Shown here: positions 7,378 through 14,051 of the stretch, one piece after another | How positions within the stretch are numbered: the first letter of the stretch is position 1 | Layout: the number at the start of each line of letters is the position of its first letter | NCBI GenBank assembly: GCA_050115555.1 | Contig: JASFQI010000088.1 | Location: 1-15,654, forward strand | Direction of reading: 5' to 3' | DNA length: 15,654 nucleotides | From: JASFQI01 sp050115555 | GTDB lineage: Bacteria; Desulfobacterota; DSM-4660; Desulfatiglandales; HGW-15 | Notes under the pieces: generated by a model | The model's input: the letters and a program-made list of their open reading frames with translations, nothing else | Told to the model about the DNA's origin: nothing | Database searches by the model: none | Translations under genes and position numbers: made by a program

Positions 7378-8070
7378 CTAGGGGGCGATCAGGTTTTCCC
7401 GGATGGCGATCCGTGTAAGATCCACGACAGTCCGGGCATCGAGTTTTTCCATGATGTTATACTTGTGGGATTCCACGGTCTTGGGGCTGATATGCAGGGT
7501 TCCGCCGATGTCCCTGATGGCGTGACCCTGGGCCAAGAGCAGGAAGACCTGCCGCTCCCGCTGGCTCAGGGTCTGAATGCCGGACTCGCTGTTGTGGTCC
7601 AGATTCATTTCTCTCAAGTGCTGGGAGAGCAGGTCCTGGGCTCTGGCGTCGAAGTAGGTGCCTCCCTCGCGTACGGCGCGAACCGCTGAGATCAAGGTAG
7701 AGAGGGGGCTTTCCTTCAGCACGTAGGCAGAAATACCGGTCCTGCACAGGCGTACGATATACTCGCGGTTGGCATACATGGTGAAGACGAGGATACGAAT
7801 ACGCCCATGGTGTTGTCGAAGACGGTGTGCGAGTTCGATGCCGCTCATTCCATCCATGGAGATATCCATAATCACGAAGTCCGGTTGTAACCGATCGGCC
7901 TCTTCCAGTGCGGTTTCGCCGCTGGTCGCCTCACCCACGATTTCGATGCCCGCCTCTTCCCGAAGGGCGCTTCGAAGGCCTTGAAGCACGACTCGATGAT
8001 CGTCCACTAAAAGAATTTTTTTAGCTGCCCGGCCGCGGGCCTTGCTTTTTCTGTCCCGGTTTTCGTTCAA
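7378..8070 (-). CDS. NarL/LuxR-type response regulator
   Basis: DNA-binding response regulator of 230 residues. After a basic 17-residue leader, the receiver shows KILLVDDH, the phosphoacceptor Asp69 (VIMDISMDGMSG), the switch Thr in VFTMYA and Lys119 in AYVLKES. The LuxR helix-turn-helix lies at about 167-212 (LSQRERQVFLLLAQGHAIRD ... ISPKTVESHKYNIMEKL). All phosphorylation residues are present. The start is TTG, with GGAG about 7 nt upstream and no better in-frame ATG before the receiver. The gene follows the HisKA_3 sensor kinase by 34 bp in the same orientation, so kinase and regulator are very likely a cognate pair. Targets are unknown; the divergent stress-protein gene is close enough to be considered. 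Confidence 0.94.
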   Translation of the reverse strand: MNENRDRKSKARGRAAKKILLVDDHRVVLQGLRSALREEAGIEIVGEATSGETALEEADRLQPDFVIMDISMDGMSGIELAHRLRQHHGRIRILVFTMYANREYIVRLCRTGISAYVLKESPLSTLISAVRAVREGGTYFDARAQDLLSQHLREMNLDHNSESGIQTLSQRERQVFLLLAQGHAIRDIGGTLHISPKTVESHKYNIMEKLDARTVVDLTRIAIRENLIAP

Positions 8071-8104
8071 GAAGAATCTCCAAGTTGCACAGGGTTTTTG
8101 GTCG

Positions 8105-9556
8105 TCACAAGGGAATCTCAGCCCAGAGTTGGGTTCCTACTCCCAAGTGGGACTCCTGCTGAAACCGGCCTTCGAGAAGGACGGCCCGTTCTTCCATGAT
8201 TAAAAGGCCTAGACCCTCGGGGGATGCCGACGGCCCCATGGGCGAGGCTCGTTCGAATCCCTTTCCATTGTCTTCGATGCTAAGCAGGAGATGTTCTTCG
8301 CGACGAATCAGGCTGACAAAGGCTTCATTCGCCTTCGAATGGCGGACGATGTTCGTGAGGGCTTCCTGGGCGATTCGATAAACGGCAAGAGCCTTTTCCT
8401 CGTCCATGTGTTCTGGAATGTTCTTCGTGAAGAAACGGATGCGGATAGCAGAGTGTGCCTGAATTTGCTCACAGAGTCCACTGATCGCCGAGACCAATCC
8501 TAAATCTTCGAGTACGGTGGGTCGAAGGCCTGAGCAGATGGCGCGGATGCTTTGGATGGTCTTGGCCGCTTTATCGCGGGCCGACGCCATGCGATCCCGG
8601 CATGGCAGCCGGTCAGGGAAGTTCTGGCAGGGCGATTTCAGGGCGAGTTCCAAATCCATTTTGAGCGTGGTGAGTTCCTGCCCCACCTGATCGTGAAGCT
8701 CCATGGCCAGCCGCTGCTGGCTCTGCTCTAAGGTCGTGATGAGCTTCCGAGAAAGCCGTTTTCTCTTCTTATGCTCTCCGTGCATTGTATCGTTGGCCCG
8801 CTTCAGCGTGGCCTGAATTCGCTTGATCCCTGTAATGTCTACGGCAACTCCTTCAATGCAACGCTCCTCTGGAAGAATGCGACCTGTAATTCGCACCCAG
8901 ATACGCTTTCGATCTCTTCGGAAGAGTTGGGTTTCGACGTTTTGGATTTCTCCTGTTGAAAGGGCCGCATCGAGAATGGATTGCCGCTCTGTCGGTGAGA
9001 CGTAGCAACGCATGATGAGGCATTCCCGAATGAGGGATGCCGGGGTATCATAGCCCAGAATGTCCGCCATCGTCTGGTTCGCTTCCAGAAACCTTCCTTC
9101 TGCGATGGTGGTACAGAAAAGCCCTACGCGGGCGTTCGTGAAAAGACCGCGATACTTCTCTTCACTTTCCTTAAGTGTGGCCTGGGCCGAGCGGATTCGT
9201 TCACTTAGGCTGGCCATTACGCATCCAGTAAAAATGAAGATGGCCGCACGGAGCAAGTCATTGAGGGGAAATACACTTGAGCGGATGAACAGATTGCTAA
9301 AAAGGAGAGCCCCTGCGATGAAGACGACGACGCCAAGGCCTCTTCGTCCCCACCATAACGTGGCGAGGATGAGGGGGATGTAAAAAAGGTGGGTGAAGAC
9401 CTCATCCCGCCCCAAGATCCCGTGAAACCAATAGATCGCGATACAGACGGCAAGAAGAAGAAAAGCGATGGAGAGGTTTTTTGATCTCTGCGATAGTGCC
9501 GTTGGTGTAGGTGATACGTCTATCATTTCCTTCAGAAGCTTTCTTGCTTCGTGCAT
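8105..9556 (-). CDS. Membrane PAS sensor histidine kinase, NarL class (HisKA_3)
   Basis: 483-residue inner-membrane kinase. Residues about 28-118 hold some four hydrophobic helices with the signature FTHLFYIPLIL...WWGRRGL, the same sensor module as in the membrane PAS protein near the left end of the window. A PAS domain (about 130-245, ending AVDITGIKR) is joined by a charged coiled coil to HisKA_3 with His288 in MELHDQVGQELT. The HATPase domain has the N-box RIAQEALTNIVRHSKA (Asn402), DNGKGF (429-434) and GLGLLIMEER. All expected catalytic motifs are present. The ATG has a partial ribosome site, AGGCGG, 6 nt upstream. It is the first gene of a two-gene operon with the LuxR-type regulator. 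The module has no large periplasmic domain, so the membrane itself or a small molecule reaching PAS is a likely input; this is inference. Confidence 0.94.
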   Translation of the reverse strand: MHEARKLLKEMIDVSPTPTALSQRSKNLSIAFLLLAVCIAIYWFHGILGRDEVFTHLFYIPLILATLWWGRRGLGVVVFIAGALLFSNLFIRSSVFPLNDLLRAAIFIFTGCVMASLSERIRSAQATLKESEEKYRGLFTNARVGLFCTTIAEGRFLEANQTMADILGYDTPASLIRECLIMRCYVSPTERQSILDAALSTGEIQNVETQLFRRDRKRIWVRITGRILPEERCIEGVAVDITGIKRIQATLKRANDTMHGEHKKRKRLSRKLITTLEQSQQRLAMELHDQVGQELTTLKMDLELALKSPCQNFPDRLPCRDRMASARDKAAKTIQSIRAICSGLRPTVLEDLGLVSAISGLCEQIQAHSAIRIRFFTKNIPEHMDEEKALAVYRIAQEALTNIVRHSKANEAFVSLIRREEHLLLSIEDNGKGFERASPMGPSASPEGLGLLIMEERAVLLEGRFQQESHLGVGTQLWAEIPL

Positions 9557-9863
9557 GGTCTACCGCCTGGACATCCCATATTGCGAAGACCAGGCCATTG
9601 TCGCGGTACGGATGTTGTTGGGGGGAATAGCACTTGTGTCATTTTGGGAAAACGGAACGATTGTACTCACTCTTTCGTTGAAATCCACTCTTTTTCTTCG
9701 CTGGGTCCATCTCAGATTACGCTCTCCGTGGCCAAAGGAAAGACTTCTGGAAATCGGCTTCGAGAAAACGGGTGCATCTACGTGCGGAATCGGGTATGTA
9801 ATAGATGTAGCCGTCTCGTCGGCGGGAAGGGCGAGGCTCACGAGTGGAAACAGGAGGTCAGGG
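9557..9863. other. Divergent intergenic region between kinase and stress-protein genes
   Basis: 307 bp that must carry promoters in both directions. The forward gene has an excellent AGGAGG at 9852-9857. TATGTAAT-like sequence near 9796 could be a -10 element for the forward gene, but no matching -35 is evident. On the minus strand a sigma-54-like sequence lies just before the kinase gene. No further gene is supported; the long forward frame across this region has no start signal other than that at 9864. Confidence 0.45.
9582..9597 (-). promoter_or_regulatory. Weak candidate sigma-54 promoter for the kinase-regulator operon
   Basis: Minus-strand TGGCCTGGTCTTCGCA keeps GG-N10-GC and most of the -24 and -12 consensus (mismatches in the ACG part of -24 and in TTGC). 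Transcription would begin near 9571, leaving a leader of only about 15 nt, which is short. This could be chance. Confidence 0.22.
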
Positions 9864-10334
9864 ATGAGTGGGATCCGGAAAGTGATGGCTGCGATCGATC
9901 TCTCGGACTACTCGGCGGAAACCATGAAGGTAGCCATGGAGATTGCTCACGCCTCCCAGGCCGAGTTGATTGTGGTCAACGTGATCAACCAAAGGGACAT
10001 CGAGGCCATGGAGAAAGTCGCTGAGCAGATCAGCCACATCTCCACGGAGGAGTACTTTCGCCACCGGGAGCAGGATCGGAAGCGGCGTGTGGATGAACTG
10101 GTGGAACGGTTCGGGGGGCCGAGCAGCGGTTTGGAGATTCGTGTTCTCATTCTTCGAGGAATCCCGTTCGTTCGGCTCATGGAGGTCATTCAGGATTTCA
10201 ATGTGGACTTGGTGGTCATGGGGGCCAAAGGCCGGACGAACCTGGTGGATGTCCTTTTCGGCTCCACGGCGGAGAAGGTGTTCCGCCACAGCCCGGCTCC
10301 TGTGCTGAGCGTGCGCCGGCGAAAGAAAGAATAG
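9864..10334 (+). CDS. Universal stress protein (UspA family), ATP-binding type
   Basis: Small cytoplasmic protein of 156 residues, the normal length for a single Usp domain. It opens with KVMAAIDLSDYSAE, the first strand and nucleotide-contacting Asp of the family. It ends with the ATP-binding signature G-2x-G-9x-G-S, seen as GAKGRTNLVDVLFGS, followed by EKVFRHSPAPVLSVRR. This puts it in the nucleotide-binding subgroup rather than the UspA-like non-binding one. A charged helical insert with EEYFRHREQDRKRR lies in the middle. The start is fixed by AGGAGG 6 nt before the ATG; the frame is open further upstream but without a start signal. It is the only forward gene in the window, alone in its transcript. 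It diverges from the two-component operon and converges on the dihydrolipoyl dehydrogenase gene with 7 bp between stop codons. Confidence 0.94.
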   Translation: MSGIRKVMAAIDLSDYSAETMKVAMEIAHASQAELIVVNVINQRDIEAMEKVAEQISHISTEEYFRHREQDRKRRVDELVERFGGPSSGLEIRVLILRGIPFVRLMEVIQDFNVDLVVMGAKGRTNLVDVLFGSTAEKVFRHSPAPVLSVRRRKKE

Positions 10335-10341
10335 CCGCTCT

Positions 10342-11778
10342 CTACCCGTGAAGCGGCCGCCCGGCCGCCTTGCCGGCGACCTCGAGGAAGATTTCCGCGA
10401 GGGTCGGGTGGGCGTGGATGGTCTGAGCCACGTCCTCAACGGTACACCCTGCGCGGATGGCAAGGGTTGCTTCCGCCACGAGTTCTGTGGCCCCGGGGCC
10501 GATCAGGTGGGCGCCCAGAACGCGGCCCGTCTGCTCGTCCCAGACGAGCTTCGCCTGACCGGCGATCTCCCCGATGACCTGTGCTTTTCCCACGTTTCGA
10601 AAGAGCACGGTGTCCGACCGAACCTGGTATCCCGCTTCCCGGGCTTCGGACTCGGTCCGTCCGACCCCTCCGATTTCCGGTGACGTGAAGATGGCTGCCG
10701 GTACGGCTTCGTAATCCATCCCGCTGTGATTCCCCATGGCATTCTCGGCTGCAATGCGCCCTTCAGTGGAAGCCACGTGGGCGAGCATGATGTGAGAAGG
10801 GCCCAGGGCGTCTCCGATGGCGTATACACCGGGGATCGGCGTCTGCATGCCGGGGTCTACGGAGATCCATTCTCCCGGTTCCGTCGTAATCCCGAGGCTC
10901 TCGAGTCCGAGGCCGTCCGTGTTCGGTCGCCGACCCACGCAGATCAGGACACATTCCGTTTCCACGCACTCCGGTGCGGGGCGTTTTGGGCGGGTGCCTC
11001 CGCGGTCGAAAGGCGACGGCCCGATGGACACCTCGCATCCGCCGCCTTTTTCTCGAATGTCGGTGATCCCGGCATTGGTTTTCACCTGTATTTTTCGCTT
11101 CTTCATTTCCCGCAGCAGGGTCTTGACGCAGTCCTCGTCCACACCCGGAATCGGAAGCAAACCTGGCATGGCCTCCACGACGGTCACGGCGGAGCCCAGA
11201 CCTGAGAAGATAGAGGCGAACTCACATCCGATGACGCCCCCTCCCACAATCAGCATGGACGCAGGCACGTGCCCCAGGCCGAGGGCATGATCACTGGACA
11301 GAATGGTCCTGCCGTTGAACGGCAGGTCGGGCAGCTGAGCGGGACGGGAGCCCGTGGCCAGGATGAGGCGGTCCCAGAAGACGTCCTCCCTGGCCCCCTC
11401 CCTCGTTTGCACGTGAATACGGTTCGGGCCCTGGAGGGTGGCGAGCCCTTTCAGGTGGCGGATCCCGTGGTGTTGGAACAGGCGAAGCAGCCCCTGAACC
11501 TGATCCCCGATGATTCGCTCCTTCCGTTGCATGAGCCCGGGCATGTCGGGAGCACCTGTCCCGTCCAGAGCGATGCCGAATTCCCCTGCCCGCCGGGTCG
11601 TTTCCAGGACCGCGGCCGCGGTCCTCATGACCTTGGAAGGGATGCAGCCCCAGTGAAGGCAGATGCCTCCGACCTGGTCCTTTTCAATGAGTGTGACCTC
11701 GGCTCCGAGCTGGGCGGCCCGGACGGCTGCGGCATAGCCCCCCGGCCCCGCACCGATGACGGCAAGTTGAACGCTCAT
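10342..11778 (-). CDS. lpdA: Dihydrolipoyl dehydrogenase (E3 / glycine cleavage L protein)
   Basis: FAD flavoenzyme of 478 residues that reoxidises dihydrolipoyl groups with NAD+, serving the glycine cleavage system and 2-oxoacid dehydrogenases. Visible features in order: FAD-binding GAGPGGYAAA at the N-terminus; redox-active disulfide Cys40-Cys45 in GGICLHWGCIPSK; second Rossmann motif VGGGVIGCEFA for NAD; FAD motif GVYAIGDA; and the C-terminal catalytic His457/Glu462 in HAHPTLAE. Length and motifs are those of an intact enzyme. The ATG overlaps the stop of the ACT-HAD gene as ATGA, with GAGGAA about 9 nt upstream; longer frames to 12087 run inside that gene and are not real. Its place behind a T-protein/SHMT fusion points to a role as the L protein of glycine cleavage or, run backwards, glycine synthase. 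Confidence 0.95.
   Translation of the reverse strand: MSVQLAVIGAGPGGYAAAVRAAQLGAEVTLIEKDQVGGICLHWGCIPSKVMRTAAAVLETTRRAGEFGIALDGTGAPDMPGLMQRKERIIGDQVQGLLRLFQHHGIRHLKGLATLQGPNRIHVQTREGAREDVFWDRLILATGSRPAQLPDLPFNGRTILSSDHALGLGHVPASMLIVGGGVIGCEFASIFSGLGSAVTVVEAMPGLLPIPGVDEDCVKTLLREMKKRKIQVKTNAGITDIREKGGGCEVSIGPSPFDRGGTRPKRPAPECVETECVLICVGRRPNTDGLGLESLGITTEPGEWISVDPGMQTPIPGVYAIGDALGPSHIMLAHVASTEGRIAAENAMGNHSGMDYEAVPAAIFTSPEIGGVGRTESEAREAGYQVRSDTVLFRNVGKAQVIGEIAGQAKLVWDEQTGRVLGAHLIGPGATELVAEATLAIRAGCTVEDVAQTIHAHPTLAEIFLEVAGKAAGRPLHG
10353..10368. repeat. GC-rich hairpin at the 3' end of the dihydrolipoyl dehydrogenase gene
   Basis: GCGGCCG-CC-CGGCCGC forms a perfect 7-bp GC stem with a 2-nt spacer inside the last codons of the gene (the Ala-Ala-Gly-Arg-Pro region). 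It lies about 20 nt beyond the stop of the convergent stress-protein gene. No T-run follows on either strand, so it is not an intrinsic terminator in the strict sense, but it could pause or protect converging transcripts. Confidence 0.3.
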
Positions 11779-13031
11779 GGCGAAGGGTTCCTCGGCGCTT
11801 CCCTCTCCACCTGGTACCGGGCGATGTCCTCCTCCGGGATTCCCAGGCAGTAGAGGATATTGAGCATGTGGTCGCTGCTGAAGATACCGTCCGTGGGGAG
11901 AGTCCGCTCCCCCGGCTTGTAAGCAATGGACAGGCCCACGTCCTTCATGTATCGGGATCGGGCCGACCCGTCTCCCACGGCCACGACCTGCTCCCGCCGG
12001 ATGTCCTCCATGTTCATGATGAACTCGAGGATCTCGTTTTTTGTGACGGCGGTCAGGACGGGCTCTTCGAGCTCTCCGGTCACGCATCCATTTTCATTCG
12101 CGCACAGGGTGTTGCAGAACGCGTAGTCGACCTCCTCGGACTCGTAGATGCGATTCAGGAAACAGCTGAACCCGGTGGAGAGAAGGGCCACCTTGTATCC
12201 CATGGATTTGAGGATGTGGAGGAGTTCCGGGGCGCCCTCGTGCCACTGCAGAATTTCTCCAGCACTTTCGAGCAACTCGAGAGGGACGCCTTCCAGATCG
12301 CCAACCCGGTCCGCAAGTGCCTGGGCCCATGCCCCGGGATCCATGGAGGGCTCGATGCGCCGTCCCTGGGGAGAGAGATGCTCATTGATCGCCTCCATGA
12401 AGCGTTGGGCACTCTCCTCTTGGATCAGGCAGGATTCCACGTCAAAGACCACGATCTTCTTGGCCTGACGGTAGGTGCTTTCACTCTGGACCACCACGCT
12501 CTGGTTCAGGCGGGCGCACAGCTCCCGGAGCTCCTTCTTCATCCTTTCCAGGGCGAGGTCGTGGGATTCGCCGCGTTCCGTTCGAATGCACTCCGTGGCG
12601 ATCCCCATTTCCATGGAGAAGAACGTCCCCCGGGCGATCATTCGGCAGCTCTCGATGTTCGCCTGGTAGTGGTGAAACAGCGTGGACACCTGGGCGATGA
12701 TTCCGGGTCGATCCATACCGAGGATGGTCACTCGGAGAGGCTCACCGGCATCCGGTTCCGGTCTCGCGGGGTCTTCCACCTCCTTCAGGATGACCTTCAG
12801 GCCGGTTTCCTCCTCAATGCCCTTCAAGGACGTTCGGATTTGATCGAGGGATTGATCGGACGCCGAGAAGTCGATCGCCAGAAAGATGGAAAATAGTCCT
12901 CTTCGACAGTTCTCTTCCACGTCCAGAATATTCCCGTTCAGGCGATGAACGCGGGTCGTGATCTTTGATACCAGGCCGGGTGAATCCAGTCCAATGGCCG
13001 AAAGACTCATGAGCCTGTTCTTTACGGACAT
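11775..13031 (-). CDS. Double-ACT SerB-like HAD protein with altered catalytic motifs
   Basis: 418 residues: two N-terminal ACT-like domains (about 8-85 and 98-180, the second opening VTILGMDRPGIIAQVS), then a HAD domain (193-400) most like phosphoserine phosphatase SerB. Several SerB landmarks are kept: nucleophile Asp197, the substrate-binding Glu206 and Arg242, motif II Ser285 (LLSTGF), motif III Lys331, and motif IV Asp354. Two key positions are not: motif I reads DVESC instead of DxDST, so the general acid/base Asp is Glu199; motif IV reads GDGSAR instead of GDGAND, replacing the last Asp by Arg358. I read both directly from the codons. It may be a weak phosphatase, have another specificity, or be a serine/phosphoserine-sensing pseudoenzyme. 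It follows the SerK-like gene by 15 bp and overlaps lpdA by 4 nt, so it is in the middle of an operon. The symbol serB is withheld because activity is doubtful. Confidence 0.85.
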   Translation of the reverse strand: MSVKNRLMSLSAIGLDSPGLVSKITTRVHRLNGNILDVEENCRRGLFSIFLAIDFSASDQSLDQIRTSLKGIEEETGLKVILKEVEDPARPEPDAGEPLRVTILGMDRPGIIAQVSTLFHHYQANIESCRMIARGTFFSMEMGIATECIRTERGESHDLALERMKKELRELCARLNQSVVVQSESTYRQAKKIVVFDVESCLIQEESAQRFMEAINEHLSPQGRRIEPSMDPGAWAQALADRVGDLEGVPLELLESAGEILQWHEGAPELLHILKSMGYKVALLSTGFSCFLNRIYESEEVDYAFCNTLCANENGCVTGELEEPVLTAVTKNEILEFIMNMEDIRREQVVAVGDGSARSRYMKDVGLSIAYKPGERTLPTDGIFSSDHMLNILYCLGIPEEDIARYQVEREAPRNPSP

Positions 13032-13046
13032 GTCAAACCCTTCCTC

Positions 13047-13916
13047 TCAGACCGGGGTACGTACGGCCGGTTTCTTGTCGTAAAACACGAACACTTCCTC
13101 CCCATAATAGCGACCGTTGATGACCTGGCCCGGCCCGAAACGGCGCAGCCCCTTACGTTTCAGAAACGCGGCAAACCTTTCGTTGATCTCTTCCTCGGAG
13201 ACGTTTTCCCGAAACCAGCGGACAGGCACGTTCACGTTGATGGGGCGAGCCGCCACCAGGTGGCGCGTTGCTTTGGGCGCAAAGACCTGCCCCGATCGCG
13301 CGGCCTCGACCACCATATCCTTTGTAATGTGGGGTGTCCAGATCACGAGGGTGGATTTTTCGATCTGCCGGCAGAACTCCTCATCGGACAGGGACTGGCA
13401 GGGGATGTACTCCAGTTCGGCCCCTTCTCGTAAGAGTCGTTCCTGCAGGCGCTCCAGGGCGTCGTACGCGGTCACCGCATCCCGGACCACATCTGCAGGA
13501 AATTGAATCACGGCACGGAACTCCCCGTACTCGACGCCGATAGCGAGAGGGGAGGCTTCGAGCACGTGGGGCAGGGAAGCCCGGTCGTTCACGGAAGTGA
13601 TTCGCCCTCCCATGGCCTGTACGATCCGGTGAAGACCTTTCGTACCGCGTACGCCCCTGAGCAGGCGGAACCAGTACCGCAGCCCCACGTGCTCGCTGAA
13701 GTAGTCGATCTGGCACACAGAGATGTACCGGAAGCCGAGCTTTTTGAACACGAAGGTCCGATGGTTCCCGTCCAGGACGATATGATTTTTTTCTACAATG
13801 ATGGGGTTCTGAAGATGGGCCCAGTTCTTGAACTCCAGGGCCAGGGTATCCGCCACCTGAGGCAGGGTCTCCTCGTGCTCCTTCAAGGATTCCACGCGAA
13901 CCACGGCCAGCCGCAT
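13047..13916 (-). CDS. ParB-fold protein resembling free L-serine kinase (SerK/SbnI type)
   Basis: 289 residues. From memory of the archaeal SerK family, three blocks match: KEHEET near the N-terminus, where SerK has HE with its catalytic Glu (here Glu15); VLDGNHRTFVFKKLG, matching the ParB/Srx motif DGHHR...LQKLG (Asp49), followed by DYFSEHV; and near the C-terminus GQVFAPKATRHL, matching GxVYxPKTTRH. Members phosphorylate free serine to O-phosphoserine using ATP or ADP. The nucleotide used here cannot be read. DNA partitioning is unlikely because no ParB helix-turn-helix or ParA partner is present. Neighbours fit serine metabolism: SHMT upstream, SerB-like protein downstream. The start chosen is the ATG with GGGTGAG 6 nt before it; an upstream ATG at 13946 would add 10 residues but has a poorly placed site. 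The kinase assignment is an inference from motifs and context. Confidence 0.72.
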   Translation of the reverse strand: MRLAVVRVESLKEHEETLPQVADTLALEFKNWAHLQNPIIVEKNHIVLDGNHRTFVFKKLGFRYISVCQIDYFSEHVGLRYWFRLLRGVRGTKGLHRIVQAMGGRITSVNDRASLPHVLEASPLAIGVEYGEFRAVIQFPADVVRDAVTAYDALERLQERLLREGAELEYIPCQSLSDEEFCRQIEKSTLVIWTPHITKDMVVEAARSGQVFAPKATRHLVAARPINVNVPVRWFRENVSEEEINERFAAFLKRKGLRRFGPGQVINGRYYGEEVFVFYDKKPAVRTPV

Positions 13917-13961
13917 GGAGAACTCACCCGTGTCGATGGTGAACATCGCGCTCGAGACCCT

Positions 13962-13985
13962 ACCCTTCCTGGAAGCTTCAAGGGT
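13962..13985. repeat. Inverted repeat between the SHMT fusion and SerK-like genes
   Basis: Arms ACCCTT (13962-13967) and AAGGGT (13980-13985) enclose the palindrome GAAGCTTC (13972-13979). It lies in the 135-bp gap before the SerK-like gene, about 45 nt upstream of the preferred start. No T-run follows, so it is not a clear terminator; it could modulate expression within the operon or be chance. Confidence 0.3.
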
Positions 13986-14051
13986 TGTGATTCGTGCTCA
14001 TGAGGGGCCCGGCGTCCATTGGGCGGAACCCGGATTTTCGTCCCCCCTCGG

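Noticed and set aside
9468..9863. Upstream extension of the universal stress protein frame
   Set aside because: It begins antisense to the sensor kinase gene; the family start motif and a perfect AGGAGG fix the start at 9864.
11779..12087. N-terminal extension giving a 581-residue version of dihydrolipoyl dehydrogenase
   Set aside because: The extra segment is low-complexity Arg-rich sequence lying inside the ACT-HAD gene in another frame; the true start is the ATGA overlap at 11778 with the FAD motif immediately after.
11868..12896. Forward open frame of 342 codons opposite the ACT-HAD gene
   Set aside because: Antisense shadow in GC-rich code; His/Gly/Asp-rich translation typical of the complement of a real gene.
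13047..13916. Chromosome-partition ParB
   Set aside because: It has the DGNHR motif of the ParB/Srx fold, but no helix-turn-helix, no ParA neighbour and no parS-like context; the C-terminal PKATRH block fits SerK-type kinases instead.
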